Below are positions 8,401 to 16,145 of a stretch of DNA of 24,133 nt, one piece after another (positions within the stretch are counted from its first letter, which is position 1; every line of letters starts with the position of its first letter). This stretch comes from Thermoflexus sp042408815 (GTDB lineage: Bacteria > Chloroflexota > Anaerolineae > Thermoflexales > Thermoflexaceae), in the NCBI RefSeq assembly GCF_042408815.1, contig NZ_JBHOQR010000035.1:1-24133 (forward strand). Direction: 5' to 3'. A program made the position numbers and the translations under genes. A model generated the notes under the pieces. The model saw nothing but the letters and a program-made list of their open reading frames with translations. It did no database searches and was not told where the DNA came from.

Positions 8401-9759
8401 GACTGGGGCTGGCTGAGCCTCTCGGCCTCCAGCGTGAGCCTGCCCGCGGGCGGAGATGCCACATTCCAGGCCACCCTGTCGGTGCCCTCCACAGCGCGGC
8501 CCGGCGTCTACGAGGGGGCTATTGAGGTGAGCCACGGCCCACACAAGCACGTGATCCCGGTGGTGGTGCATGTGGCCGCCAACGGGCCCACCTTCGATTT
8601 CGGAGCTGCCTCCCTGACTGAGCCCATCGGCGACCAGCCCTACGACAATGGCCACCTCTTCGGGGGCTTTGATTGGTCCTGGCGTTATGAGGCTGGCGAT
8701 TGGCGGCTCTATTACTTCGACATCCCCAACGGCACCGCCGCCCCTGGCCAGGCGATGATCGTGGACACCCGCTGGGTCACAACCCCCACCGATGTGGACA
8801 CCTGGATCTTCGGCCGCGCCACGGACTTCTACTCCACCCTAGATCCTACCTTCTTCGGCCCCCAGAGTGTCGAGCAGGTGGGCGGGAGCAATGACACCAA
8901 TATCGGTGCAGGCATCTTCACCTTTGATACCGCCACCGGTGGGCCGCGGGAGATCGTGGCCGGTGAGATCCGGGATGGCCTGGGCTTCATCGCCCTGCAT
9001 AACGTCCTCTACGCCGGAAGGCAGCTCGGCGAGCCTCTCGTGGGGGCCGCCTACGCGGTCCAGGCACTCCCGTTCCCCGTGGTGATCACCACACCGGTCA
9101 CCTTCGGGAACTGGACCCAGACCTTCTCCACCACTCGCACAATCTCCGAGGGCATCCAGGTCCTGGCCTTCGGCCTGAGCCAGCCCACTGTGCTCCTCAA
9201 CCAGACCGCTTACCAGGATGATCCCAACAACCCGTGCACGGCCAGCTGGGTGATCTCGCAAACCATCAGCAACGGCGGGCTGCTGGAGGTGACCACAGCC
9301 AGCGGGGTGGCTGGGCTCGACATTGACCTGTATGTCTACAGGGACGATGGCGACGGGGTTTTCGAGTGCGGCACCCAGGACGCCCTGGTTGCTTCTTCGA
9401 CTACGCCCACGGCGTTCGAGCGGGTCCGCCTGACCCGGCCGCCGGACGGACGCTACTGGATCGCAGTCCACGGCTGGAACGTGCCCGGCGGAAGCCAGCC
9501 TTTCGACATCACCATCAACGCGATCCAGGGCACGGATCTCACCGTCAGCGGTGTGCCGTCCGGGCCGATAGCCGCAGGCATGCCGGTGTCCTTCCAGGTG
9601 AAGTTCTCGAAGCCTGTCACTCCGCCGGCCACTTATTACGGCCTGCTCTTCATCGGCCCGACCCCTGCCCTCACGGCGTTGCAGGTTCCGGTCATCGTCC
9701 ACTTCGCCCCCACGGCGGCGACCATCTATCTGCCGCTGATAATGAAGAACGGGCCATAA
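5449..9759 (+). CDS. Secreted S8 (subtilisin-family) serine protease, 1436 aa
   Basis: The N-terminus has a charged start and hydrophobic core (about residues 1-29), a likely signal peptide. A Pro/Ser-rich linker and a propeptide-like region follow, to about residue 235. The catalytic triad is clear: Asp247 in AVVDTGVDFGHPDL, His481 in EEGHGTNVAGD and Ser698 in GGTSMATPIAAGN, with the oxyanion Asn605 in VATGNGG. Asp and His are 234 residues apart, against roughly 30-40 in subtilisin, so a large domain is inserted there; it includes DTVYVDVDFDQDLTDEKP, as in pyrolysin-like enzymes. After the protease domain come beta-rich regions, including a PPC-like domain near the C-terminus (GLDIDLYVYRDD, RYWIAVHGW). 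The protein ends in TIYLPLIMKNGP, a tail frequent on exported Chloroflexota proteins. It is probably an extracellular protease for protein scavenging. It stands between its own promoter and terminator. Confidence 0.95.
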   Translation: MLWRILWRVVLLLSVIGLIAGPATPSVSALIPANPSASHPSSDYTSAPSPPSPSPRVETASDPALSKLAPDLRPLALRPTHRPVLVSILMTKDTDLNGLMRRVVYSKPLNGIRWAVGELLDTQLKKLAGIPGVISVISTESYQPVEPPWDDEAKPQRERLSVKEIRALLQQGGKSLLFQKLRELRPSPPMRPQPGKPDRVRPEGALPSAAPESGIQPATVKVKDIHGASAAWAKGYTGAGVVVAVVDTGVDFGHPDLQGTQARIPSGPYAGWPFAYNTLSGAFYALDPTLTIGPDNYWDLVTLTWFAHTLPVSGATCNGVTCTAALTLDFTNVPTSTLLFVWPDRSRSGRYYYTVHPDIQHLIAGWSLGLGYAATIGAPAVVIVADEAAPGVYDTVYVDVDFDQDLTDEKPMRKGSELAGADLFDAAGAPGTDGVWDLSAGMLTWIADGVNPPPGVSALYPSVAVPPAGRLIAFVGDEEGHGTNVAGDIAAQGVITDPEGVGPINPLFAGAANSGGAGGPVLAGMAPKAKVAAFQNGFYLPFDSWALAALGFDGIPNSGDEAQIINNSWGASATINDGWDATSRFAHWLNNYFAPHAAFLVATGNGGHGYGTVTEPDGGSIIDVGASTSYGSLLYFEFVTPDRFTYGDVQPWSNRGPTTLGDVAPDVVAVGAWGTGANPLNIYFGNGQAAYDIFGGTSMATPIAAGNLALVYHAFKARHGRWPTWQEARAIFLNGAHDLGYDVLTQGSGNVDANRATDIAAGMNYGYWVEPAQWNPGSYRGVAYPSFPAIMLPGQSAVKTFTIHNPTSAPFSVSLQDVTLQRIAEVTFTLSFPSFSPSPFTRPSWVTDITPLINAYDPDLVRAQVIFPYDVFDKNGDYNYDNRWRVLFYDWKDLNGNGKLWTDINNNGYIDSWSEIDRVSCPPLPYCLEYNRFTYGYPSGTYLEASLGRDSLSRRHDGVFLGVQRRTGSDPVTLQVRLTFYKKADWGWLSLSASSVSLPAGGDATFQATLSVPSTARPGVYEGAIEVSHGPHKHVIPVVVHVAANGPTFDFGAASLTEPIGDQPYDNGHLFGGFDWSWRYEAGDWRLYYFDIPNGTAAPGQAMIVDTRWVTTPTDVDTWIFGRATDFYSTLDPTFFGPQSVEQVGGSNDTNIGAGIFTFDTATGGPREIVAGEIRDGLGFIALHNVLYAGRQLGEPLVGAAYAVQALPFPVVITTPVTFGNWTQTFSTTRTISEGIQVLAFGLSQPTVLLNQTAYQDDPNNPCTASWVISQTISNGGLLEVTTASGVAGLDIDLYVYRDDGDGVFECGTQDALVASSTTPTAFERVRLTRPPDGRYWIAVHGWNVPGGSQPFDITINAIQGTDLTVSGVPSGPIAAGMPVSFQVKFSKPVTPPATYYGLLFIGPTPALTALQVPVIVHFAPTAATIYLPLIMKNGP

Positions 9760-9783
9760 TCCGGACCTCTCTCCATCTGCGAC

Positions 9784-9820
9784 CAGGCGGCGCACCCTTT
9801 GGGGTGCGCCGCCTGCATTT
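9784..9820 (+). terminator. Rho-independent terminator of the protease gene
   Basis: A 14-bp perfect stem pairs 9784-9797 with 9802-9815 around the loop TTTG, and CATTTC follows. It starts 24 bases after the protease stop codon. From here to the lacI promoter (9821-10045) I see no convincing gene. Confidence 0.85.
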
Positions 9821-10045
9821 CAAGAGATGCCCACACAAGACCTCTAGGGTGGAGAGGGGGAATGGAAGCATGAACCGAACGCCGAAGCGCCAGGGTAGAC
9901 GCACACAGACGGGATCTGCGACCTCGCCAGATTTCTCCAAGGAGCCAGAGGCTCCCTGAAGAACCTGCCGAGCTTTCCCCCTCCCCCAAAAATCTTCCTA
10001 GCCGCTTCCCCATCCTGCCTCTTACCGGCGAAGGCCCACATCCCC

Positions 10046-10074
10046 TTGACAAATTCTTTCCTCCCTCTTAAAAT
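10046..10074 (+). promoter_or_regulatory. Main promoter of the carbohydrate operon
   Basis: A near-perfect sigma-70 promoter: TTGACA at 10046-10051, a 17-base spacer, and TAAAAT at 10069-10074. The start site would fall near 10081, inside the adjacent LacI-type operator. No other clear promoter is visible before the terminator at 19520-19550, so this is probably the main promoter for all nine downstream genes. Confidence 0.85.
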
Positions 10075-10079
10075 TGGAG

Positions 10080-10093
10080 TGAAAACGATTTCT
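10080..10093 (+). promoter_or_regulatory. LacI-type operator
   Basis: TGAAAACGATTTCT is centred on CG with GAAA/TTTC arms (five of seven positions symmetric). This is the shape of operators bound by LacI-family proteins (compare the CcpA site consensus TGWAANCGNTNWCA). It covers the predicted transcription start, so bound repressor would block initiation. The regulator gene immediately downstream is the obvious candidate to bind it. Confidence 0.7.
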
Positions 10094-10194
10094 CAAACGT
10101 ATCCAGAAAATATATGAAAACAAACCATCCATTACCAACCTAATGATTGAGTAATTTTTGCATTTTTTGGAATAATAATTTTAAATCAATTAAA

Positions 10195-11199
10195 ATGTCT
10201 CGACCGACTTTGAAAGCGATTGCAAAACGAGCGGGGGTTTCGATTGCGACCGTATCGCGGGCGCTGAGTGGACGGGGACGGGTGGAGGAGGCGACCCGGG
10301 AGCGGATCCTGCGGATTGCAGAGGAGCTGGGGTATGCCCCAGATATGGCGGCCCGTAGCCTGGTGCTGCGCCGCACGGAAAACATCGGCTTCCTTATCCA
10401 TGCCCTCCAATCCCTTTCCCCTCACACTTTCTACGGCGAGATCCTGACAGCGGTGGAGCGCGAACTGCGCCGCCATCGCTATCACCTCCACTTTGCTACC
10501 GTGGAGGATGAGGCACTCCCTGCCCTGATCAAGGAGAACCGTGTCGATGGCCTGCTCTTGGTTGGCTGCGATCTGCCAGCCTCCCTGATCCAGACATTGA
10601 AAGAGCGTCGCTTCCCAATGGTGCTGGTCGATAACCACATGCCTGGGGTGGACAGTGTCTTCACCGACAATATCGGTGGTGCCTTCCAGGCCACGACCCA
10701 TCTAATCCGCCTGGGACATCGTCGAATCGCTTTCATCACAGAAACCATGGATAACCTGAGCTTTCGGGAGCGGTTTGAAGGCTACCGCCAAGCGCTTGAA
10801 GCCCATGGCATATCTTTCGACCCCACACTAGTGGCAGAGGGAGAGCGAGGCTTCGAGGGAGGGTTCCTGGCAACGCAAATCCTTCTACAGCGAGCCCGAC
10901 CCACCGCCCTGATCGCGGCCAACGATCCCACCGCCGCCAGCGCCATACGGGCCGTCCGGGCGCATGGCCTGCGGATCCCCGAAGATATCGCCGTGGTGGG
11001 CTTCGACGATGATCCCATCGCCGTACACACCGACCCCCCCCTCACCACCATGCGAGTCTTTCGATCCAAAATGGCGGTCCTGGCTGTGACGCGGCTGCTC
11101 GATCTGATGAAGAACCCAGAGCAGCCTGCCATTCATGTCCGCATCGAAACCCAGCTGGTTGTGCGTGCGTCCTGTGGAGGCTCTCTCACCCCATCTTGA
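10195..11199 (+). CDS. LacI-family transcriptional regulator
   Basis: A 334-residue LacI/GalR regulator. The N-terminal helix-turn-helix and hinge helix are typical: LKAIAKRAGVSIATVSRAL at about residues 5-23, then VEEATRERILRIAEELGY and the hinge around MAARSLVLRR. The rest is a periplasmic-binding-protein-like effector domain (ENIGFLIH..., ALIAANDPTAASAIRAVRAHGLRIPEDIAVVGFDDDP). I start it at the ATG at 10195 because the family's N-terminus begins there; a TTG at 10147 would add 16 residues that do not look like protein. The bases before the ATG are very AT-rich and lack a Shine-Dalgarno sequence. Its stop lies 16 bases before the binding-protein start, so the two are co-transcribed. It most likely represses its own operon until the imported sugar binds. 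Confidence 0.93.
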   Translation: MSRPTLKAIAKRAGVSIATVSRALSGRGRVEEATRERILRIAEELGYAPDMAARSLVLRRTENIGFLIHALQSLSPHTFYGEILTAVERELRRHRYHLHFATVEDEALPALIKENRVDGLLLVGCDLPASLIQTLKERRFPMVLVDNHMPGVDSVFTDNIGGAFQATTHLIRLGHRRIAFITETMDNLSFRERFEGYRQALEAHGISFDPTLVAEGERGFEGGFLATQILLQRARPTALIAANDPTAASAIRAVRAHGLRIPEDIAVVGFDDDPIAVHTDPPLTTMRVFRSKMAVLAVTRLLDLMKNPEQPAIHVRIETQLVVRASCGGSLTPS

Positions 11200-11215
11200 G
11201 GAAAGGAGGTCCGCC

Positions 11216-13027
11216 ATGTCCCGAGGATCCTGTATGACGATGGCATGGGTTTTCGCCCTTACAGCGCTGGCCGTATTGCTGAGCGCCTGCGCGCCGACCC
11301 CCACGCCATCCCCCGGGCCAGCCGCTTCCCCTACCCCCGTTGTGATCGAGAAAGTCGTCACCCCCACCTCTGCCCCACGACCGAAGGAATTCGTGCTGGG
11401 CACCACCTGGGAGGTCCCGCCCGCCTATCACGGCAACCCCTTCGCCTCCGGTGGGGTCGGCGGGGCATGGTGGTTCGTCTTCCAGCCCCTCTTGATCTAT
11501 GTCCCCGCTACCGGCGAGGCAATCCCCAGCTTAGCAGAATCCTTCCAGGAAGCCCCGGACCGGATCACCTTCCGGCTGCGCCAGACCGGCTGGTCGGATG
11601 GAACACCCTTCACCAGCAAAGACGTGTGGGCCTCCTTTGCCCTGATGAAGTTAATGTGGAACTGGCCAGGCGAGGTCGATCGGGTGGAGACGCCTGACGA
11701 TCGGACGGCAGTCATTGTATGGAAGCAACCACTGGCGAACCCCAAGGCCCTGATCGGCAGCGCCCCTATCCTGGTCAACGCATCAGCCTACGGGAAGTTC
11801 GCCGAGGAAGCCGCCAAATGGCTGGGCCAAACTGGCCCGGAGGCCGAGGGGGCACTGAACAAGGTTCGCCAGGAGCTCTCTAATTTCAAGCCGGAGAAGC
11901 CCATCGCCATCGGCCCCTTCCAGGTGGAGACCGTCAGCGCCTCGGAGATGATCTTGACGAAGAACCCGCACCACTACGCCGCAAGCAAGATCCAGATCGA
12001 TCGCATCCGCTTCCTGCGCTGGACCTCGAACGAGGTGATGTGGGCATTCCATCTGGCCGGGGAGCTGGACGCCAGCCACGCCGCCGCCCCGAAGGACGTC
12101 GCGGACCAGATCCTGCAGCGGCAGCCGAAAACGCGGCTTCACCTAGTCACGGACCTATCGGAGTTCGCCCTGCTCTTCAATCTGCGCAAGGCGCCTTTCA
12201 ACGACGTCCGCTTCCGCAAGGCCATGGCCTATTTGATCGATCGCGACAAGGTGCGCGAGGTGGCCTATTACGCCGGGCTCACTTCCGCCCCCTACTCCCA
12301 CGGCGTCCTGAAGTCCTTCGAGGAGCAGTGGCTGGGGAAGGATTTCCTAAGCACCCTCAGCGCCTACGCCCCGGACCCGGCGAAGGCGGAGGCGCTGCTC
12401 AAAGAGCTGGGCTGGACGAAGGGCCCAGACGGCAAATGGCGGGATCCCGCGGGCCGAACTCCTGAGTTTGAGATCCTGGCTCAGGCTGGGGCCACAGATT
12501 GGACCCTGGCCGCCGAGGCGATCGCTACCCAGCTGAACCAGCACGGCTTCCGAGTGCGAACCCGCACCGTCGAGCCCGGAGTATACCCCACGACGCTCCG
12601 GGGCGGCCAGTTCGACATGGCGATCCAGTTCGGCAGCACCTGGTGGGGTACAGCCCACCCGCTGACCGGATACGATCGCCTCTATCAGGGAGAGGCGGCA
12701 GAATTCACCGGGGCGAAGGATCTGATGTCCACCGCGAAGGGGCCCCAGGGAGAGGATGTGAACATCGCCCAAACGCTGGATAGCCTGTCGAAGGAGCCGA
12801 ACCCGGAGCGCCAGAAGGCCATCGTCCGCCAGCTGGCCTGGATCACCAATGAGAACCTCCCGGTCCTCAGCCTGCTGGAAAAGCGTCTGATGATCTTCCA
12901 CGTCGACGGCGTGCGGGTGACCGGCTGGCCGGCGGAGAATGATCCGCTGTGGACAGTGGCGCCCGGCGCGATCGAGCGGTTCTATGCCCACCTGCTCATC
13001 GAGGGCATCCTGAAGCCGGCCCCATAG
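11216..13027 (+). CDS. ABC transporter substrate-binding lipoprotein, family 5 (SBP_bac_5)
   Basis: A 603-residue extracellular solute receptor. The start at 11216 follows AAAGGAGGT at ideal spacing. The N-terminus is a lipoprotein signal: a hydrophobic stretch and then LLSAC, with the lipidated Cys at residue 25, followed by a Pro/Thr/Ser-rich tether to about residue 55. The body has the features of the DppA/OppA group: FRLRQTGWSDGTPFTSKDVWASF near residue 120, AMAYLIDRDKVREVAYYAG in the middle, and a C-terminal half with AKAEALLKELGW. At about 600 residues it is longer than typical peptide receptors (about 520-540) and matches the cellobiose/mannobiose-type members of the family, which fits the glycosidase genes in the operon. 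It should capture an oligosaccharide and deliver it to the permease pair downstream. Substrate identity is inferred from context. Confidence 0.9.
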   Translation: MSRGSCMTMAWVFALTALAVLLSACAPTPTPSPGPAASPTPVVIEKVVTPTSAPRPKEFVLGTTWEVPPAYHGNPFASGGVGGAWWFVFQPLLIYVPATGEAIPSLAESFQEAPDRITFRLRQTGWSDGTPFTSKDVWASFALMKLMWNWPGEVDRVETPDDRTAVIVWKQPLANPKALIGSAPILVNASAYGKFAEEAAKWLGQTGPEAEGALNKVRQELSNFKPEKPIAIGPFQVETVSASEMILTKNPHHYAASKIQIDRIRFLRWTSNEVMWAFHLAGELDASHAAAPKDVADQILQRQPKTRLHLVTDLSEFALLFNLRKAPFNDVRFRKAMAYLIDRDKVREVAYYAGLTSAPYSHGVLKSFEEQWLGKDFLSTLSAYAPDPAKAEALLKELGWTKGPDGKWRDPAGRTPEFEILAQAGATDWTLAAEAIATQLNQHGFRVRTRTVEPGVYPTTLRGGQFDMAIQFGSTWWGTAHPLTGYDRLYQGEAAEFTGAKDLMSTAKGPQGEDVNIAQTLDSLSKEPNPERQKAIVRQLAWITNENLPVLSLLEKRLMIFHVDGVRVTGWPAENDPLWTVAPGAIERFYAHLLIEGILKPAP

Positions 13028-13081
13028 CTGGACGATCCCGAAAGGGAACGGCAACTGCGCTGCGCTGTTTGCTCCGCAAAA

Positions 13082-13117
13082 GGGATAGGCTGGGCACAAG
13101 AACGCCCAGCCTATCCC
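13082..13117 (+). promoter_or_regulatory. Intercistronic 14-bp hairpin
   Basis: GGGATAGGCTGGGC (13082-13095) pairs perfectly with GCCCAGCCTATCCC (13104-13117) around an 8-base loop. No T-tract follows on this strand (CTGCATGCTTC). It lies in the 168-nt gap between the binding-protein gene and the first permease gene. A stable hairpin here could protect the upstream message from 3' decay or cause partial termination, so that the receptor is made in excess over the membrane parts. Confidence 0.7.
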
Positions 13118-13195
13118 CTGCATGCTTCACAGGTTGCTCCTTCTTCGTCAAGGCCGACTGGCGAAGGATGAATCGTGGAAAGGGGCGGAACGCAG

Positions 13196-14182
13196 ATGCG
13201 GTGGATCCGACGGGTGCTTCTGGCAGCGTTGACCATCTGGCTGGTCGCCAGCATCACTTTTGTCGTAGTTGAGCAGGCGCCAGGGGATATCTTCTACCTA
13301 ATGGCTCAGGAAATCGCCCAGGCCCGCGGGGTCTCCATCGAGGTGGCCTACGCCCAAGTGCGCAGCATGGTAGGGTATGACCCCACTCGCCCGCTTCTGG
13401 ACCGCTATCTGGAGTGGCTGCGGGAGCTTCTGCGGGGGAACCTGGGCTTCTCATATTTTTACCGGATCTCGGTGAATCAGATCCTCTTCCAGGCCCTACC
13501 CTGGACGGTCTTCGTCCTCTCGATCGCTCTCCTCCTGAGTTTTGGAATCGGAGCGCTGCTGGGATTAGTGATCGCCGTCCGCCGGCGCTCCTGGTTGGAT
13601 CCCCTGGTCACCAGCTACGCCTCCCTGACGGACGCAACGCCAGATTACCTGACGGCGCTCCTGTTGCTGATTCTCCTCGCCCTTAACCTGAAATGGTTCC
13701 CCTCCAAGGGAGCCTATGACAGCCATCTGTCTCCGGGATTCAACATGCCTTTTATCCTCAGCGTGTTCCACCATGCCACATTGCCGATCCTCGCCTATAC
13801 CCTGGAGAACATCGGAGCCTGGGCTCTGGCGATGAAGGGGAGCGCGATCTCCGTCCTGGGGGAAGATTTCATCGCCTTCGCCCGGGCCCGGGGTCTCCGG
13901 GAACGTCGCATCCTAACCCATTATGTCGGCCGCAACGCGATCCTTCCTATGGTCACCGGCCTGGCCCTCGCCTTCGGGGGAATGTTTGGAGGCTCCGTCC
14001 TTATCGAAACGGTCTTCCACTACCCGGGGATCGGATGGTTTTTCAAGTTCGCCCTGGATCACCGGGATTACGGCATGATGCGGGGATTGCTGATCCTCAC
14101 CACCGTGGCCATTGTGCTGGCCAACCTGATCGCAGATCTCATTTACCCCCTGCTGGATCCCCGCATCCGGATGGAGGACTAG
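13196..14182 (+). CDS. ABC transporter permease, DppB/OppB type
   Basis: A 328-residue inner-membrane permease of the binding-protein-dependent transport family. The ATG at 13196 follows AGGGGCGG; a GTG 21 bases earlier is less likely because MRWIRRVLLAALTIWLVASI is the typical OppB start, with the first membrane segment. A periplasmic loop (roughly residues 30-90) is followed by five more hydrophobic segments. The cytoplasmic EAA loop is recognisable as DFIAFARARGLRERRIL near residue 225; it contacts an ATPase subunit. Its partner permease gene starts 1 base after its stop. The typical 'DPTRPLLDRYLEWL' stretch is present. Confidence 0.93.
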   Translation: MRWIRRVLLAALTIWLVASITFVVVEQAPGDIFYLMAQEIAQARGVSIEVAYAQVRSMVGYDPTRPLLDRYLEWLRELLRGNLGFSYFYRISVNQILFQALPWTVFVLSIALLLSFGIGALLGLVIAVRRRSWLDPLVTSYASLTDATPDYLTALLLLILLALNLKWFPSKGAYDSHLSPGFNMPFILSVFHHATLPILAYTLENIGAWALAMKGSAISVLGEDFIAFARARGLRERRILTHYVGRNAILPMVTGLALAFGGMFGGSVLIETVFHYPGIGWFFKFALDHRDYGMMRGLLILTTVAIVLANLIADLIYPLLDPRIRMED

Positions 14183-14183
14183 G

Positions 14184-15044
14184 ATGCGCACATTTCTGAG
14201 CGACCTCCTCAGGGCATTGCGAGGAAACCGCCGGGCGGCAATAGGGGGCTTGATCCTGGCCGGTTATCTGCTGATGGCCCTCGTCGGTCCTGAGCTGATC
14301 CCCATGGATTCGACAATGCGATACGCCGAGCGCTTCCGTCCGCCATCCCTGGCCCACCCGCTGGGGACTGATTACGCCGGTCGGGATGTGCTGGCCCAAA
14401 TCGTCCACGGCTCCCGGGATGTGCTGGCCATCGCTATCCTCACGGCCCTCTTCACCACGTCCATAGCCGTGGGAATCGGGGCCCTCGCCGGATATTCTGG
14501 AGGGATGGTGGATGGTTTCCTCATGCTGCTGACCAACATCCAGCTCACAGTACCTGCGGTGCCAGTCTACCTTTTGATCGGCTCTGTGTTTCAGATCCGG
14601 GATCCGGTGGGGTTCGCGGTGCTGATCAGTCTGTGGATGTGGGGGCCGCTGGCCCGGGCCGTCCGTTCCCAGATCCTCTCATTGAAGGAGCGGGAATTCA
14701 TCGAAGCTGCCCGTGTCTTAGGTCTGGGGACCACCCATATCTTGGCCCGGGAACTGTTCCCGAACCTGACCCCGTTCGTGGTTATTCACTTCATTCGGAT
14801 GATGCGGGATGCTATCACGGCCAGCGTTGGACTGATCTTCCTGGGGCTGGCTCCCTTCTCCCCCACCAACTGGGGCACCATGCTCAACTTGGCTGTGTTC
14901 CAAACAGGCGCGATCTATATCCCTAACGCCCTTCACTACGTGATCGCACCGATGGCAGCGATCGTCCTCTTCCAATTGGGAGCTATCTTCTTCGCCCATG
15001 GTCTGGATGAGATCCTGAACCCTCGTCTCCGAGCACCGGCATGA
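14184..15044 (+). CDS. ABC transporter permease, DppC/OppC type
   Basis: A 286-residue second permease of the transporter. It has an N-terminal membrane helix (AAIGGLILAGYLLMALVGPE), the conserved HPLGTDYAGRDVLAQIVHGSR stretch that marks DppC/OppC, then five hydrophobic segments. The EAA loop reads REFIEAARVLGLGTTHIL near residue 170. The GGAGG ribosome site lies inside the end of the preceding gene, with one base between stop and start, and its own stop overlaps the next ATG (ATGA), so it is translationally coupled on both sides. It forms the membrane channel with the DppB-type subunit. Confidence 0.93.
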   Translation: MRTFLSDLLRALRGNRRAAIGGLILAGYLLMALVGPELIPMDSTMRYAERFRPPSLAHPLGTDYAGRDVLAQIVHGSRDVLAIAILTALFTTSIAVGIGALAGYSGGMVDGFLMLLTNIQLTVPAVPVYLLIGSVFQIRDPVGFAVLISLWMWGPLARAVRSQILSLKEREFIEAARVLGLGTTHILARELFPNLTPFVVIHFIRMMRDAITASVGLIFLGLAPFSPTNWGTMLNLAVFQTGAIYIPNALHYVIAPMAAIVLFQLGAIFFAHGLDEILNPRLRAPA

Positions 15045-16051
15045 AGCCTCTGTTGCAGGTTCGCGATCTGCGCGTCGCCTTCGATCTGGGGCGGCATGGG
15101 TTCCTGACCGCCGTGGATGGTGTGTCGTTTGACTTGGCTCAGGGGGAATTCATTGCCCTCGTCGGGGAGAGCGGAAGCGGCAAGAGCACTACCGCCTTGG
15201 CGCTGATCCGCTTGGTCCCGCCGCCCGGCTTCATCTCCGGAGGCCGTCTGCTGTGGTGGGAAGAGGGCAAGGGGGAGCCGGTGGATCTCCTCCGGTTCAG
15301 CGAGGCTCAGATGCGGGAGCGCCGATGGCGCGACATCGCGATGGTCTTCCAAGGGGCCCAGAATGCCCTCAACCCCGTCATGCGCATCGCGGAACAGATG
15401 ATGGAAACCGTGCGGGCCCATCAGGCCATGCCCCGCGATGAGATCCTAGATCGAGCTGCCCGGTGTCTGCGCATGGTCCGCTTGGAGCCCTCCCGGGTTC
15501 TCCGGGCCTATCCCCACGAGCTCAGCGGGGGGATGCGCCAGCGGGTGCTGATCGCCATGAGCCTGCTCATGAACCCCCGCCTCCTGATCCTGGACGAGCC
15601 CACCACAGCCCTGGATGTGATCACTCAGGCCCATATCCTGGAGATCCTGCGGGAGATCCAGGAGCAGATGGGGTTGACGATGCTCCTCCTGACCCATGAC
15701 CTGGCCGTGGTGGCGAAGACGGCCCACCGGGTCCTGATCATGTATGCCGGTCAGATCGTGGAAGAGGCGCCCACGGTGACCCTGTTCGAATCCCCCTATC
15801 ATCCCTATACGCGGGGCCTCCTTCAGGCGGTGCCGACCCTCCGCGGAGATCTGACCGGGAAGCGTCCGATCCCCGGGGCTCCCCCGGACCTGCGGCATCC
15901 GCCTCCGGGCTGCCGCTTCCATCCTCGATGTCCGTATGCGGATGAAATGTGCCGCCGGGCGGAGCCGGAACTCGAGGAGGTCGGCAATCGTCGTGTGGCA
16001 TGTCATCACTGGCGACGGGTCGCCCAGGAAGCCCCGGCCCAGAAGCTGTAA
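15041..16051 (+). CDS. ABC transporter ATP-binding protein, DppD/OppD type
   Basis: A 336-residue ATPase. Walker A is GESGSGKST at residues 42-50, the signature is LSGGMRQRV, Walker B is LLILDEPTTALD, and the switch His is in LLTHDLAVV. The C-terminal oligopeptide/dipeptide transporter domain contains CRFHPRCPYADEMC plus a final Cys in VACHH. This is the four-cysteine motif typical of Dpp/Opp ATPases, where in recent structures it holds an iron-sulfur cluster (known for the family, not shown here). It overlaps the permease gene by 4 bases. With its partner ATPase it powers import. Confidence 0.95.
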   Translation: MKPLLQVRDLRVAFDLGRHGFLTAVDGVSFDLAQGEFIALVGESGSGKSTTALALIRLVPPPGFISGGRLLWWEEGKGEPVDLLRFSEAQMRERRWRDIAMVFQGAQNALNPVMRIAEQMMETVRAHQAMPRDEILDRAARCLRMVRLEPSRVLRAYPHELSGGMRQRVLIAMSLLMNPRLLILDEPTTALDVITQAHILEILREIQEQMGLTMLLLTHDLAVVAKTAHRVLIMYAGQIVEEAPTVTLFESPYHPYTRGLLQAVPTLRGDLTGKRPIPGAPPDLRHPPPGCRFHPRCPYADEMCRRAEPELEEVGNRRVACHHWRRVAQEAPAQKL

Positions 16052-16145
16052 GGTCGATCGCTCCAAGGGGAGGAGCCATTCTGCCTCACCAGAATTCAAG
16101 CTCAACAGTGATCGTTCCGCCGAGCAGAGACTCCGAGCGTGCTCT

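Noticed and set aside
9870..9959. Short open frame (29 codons, MNRTPKRQGRR...) between the protease gene and lacI
   Set aside because: It is basic and low in complexity, has no good ribosome site, and no promoter is visible after the terminator upstream.
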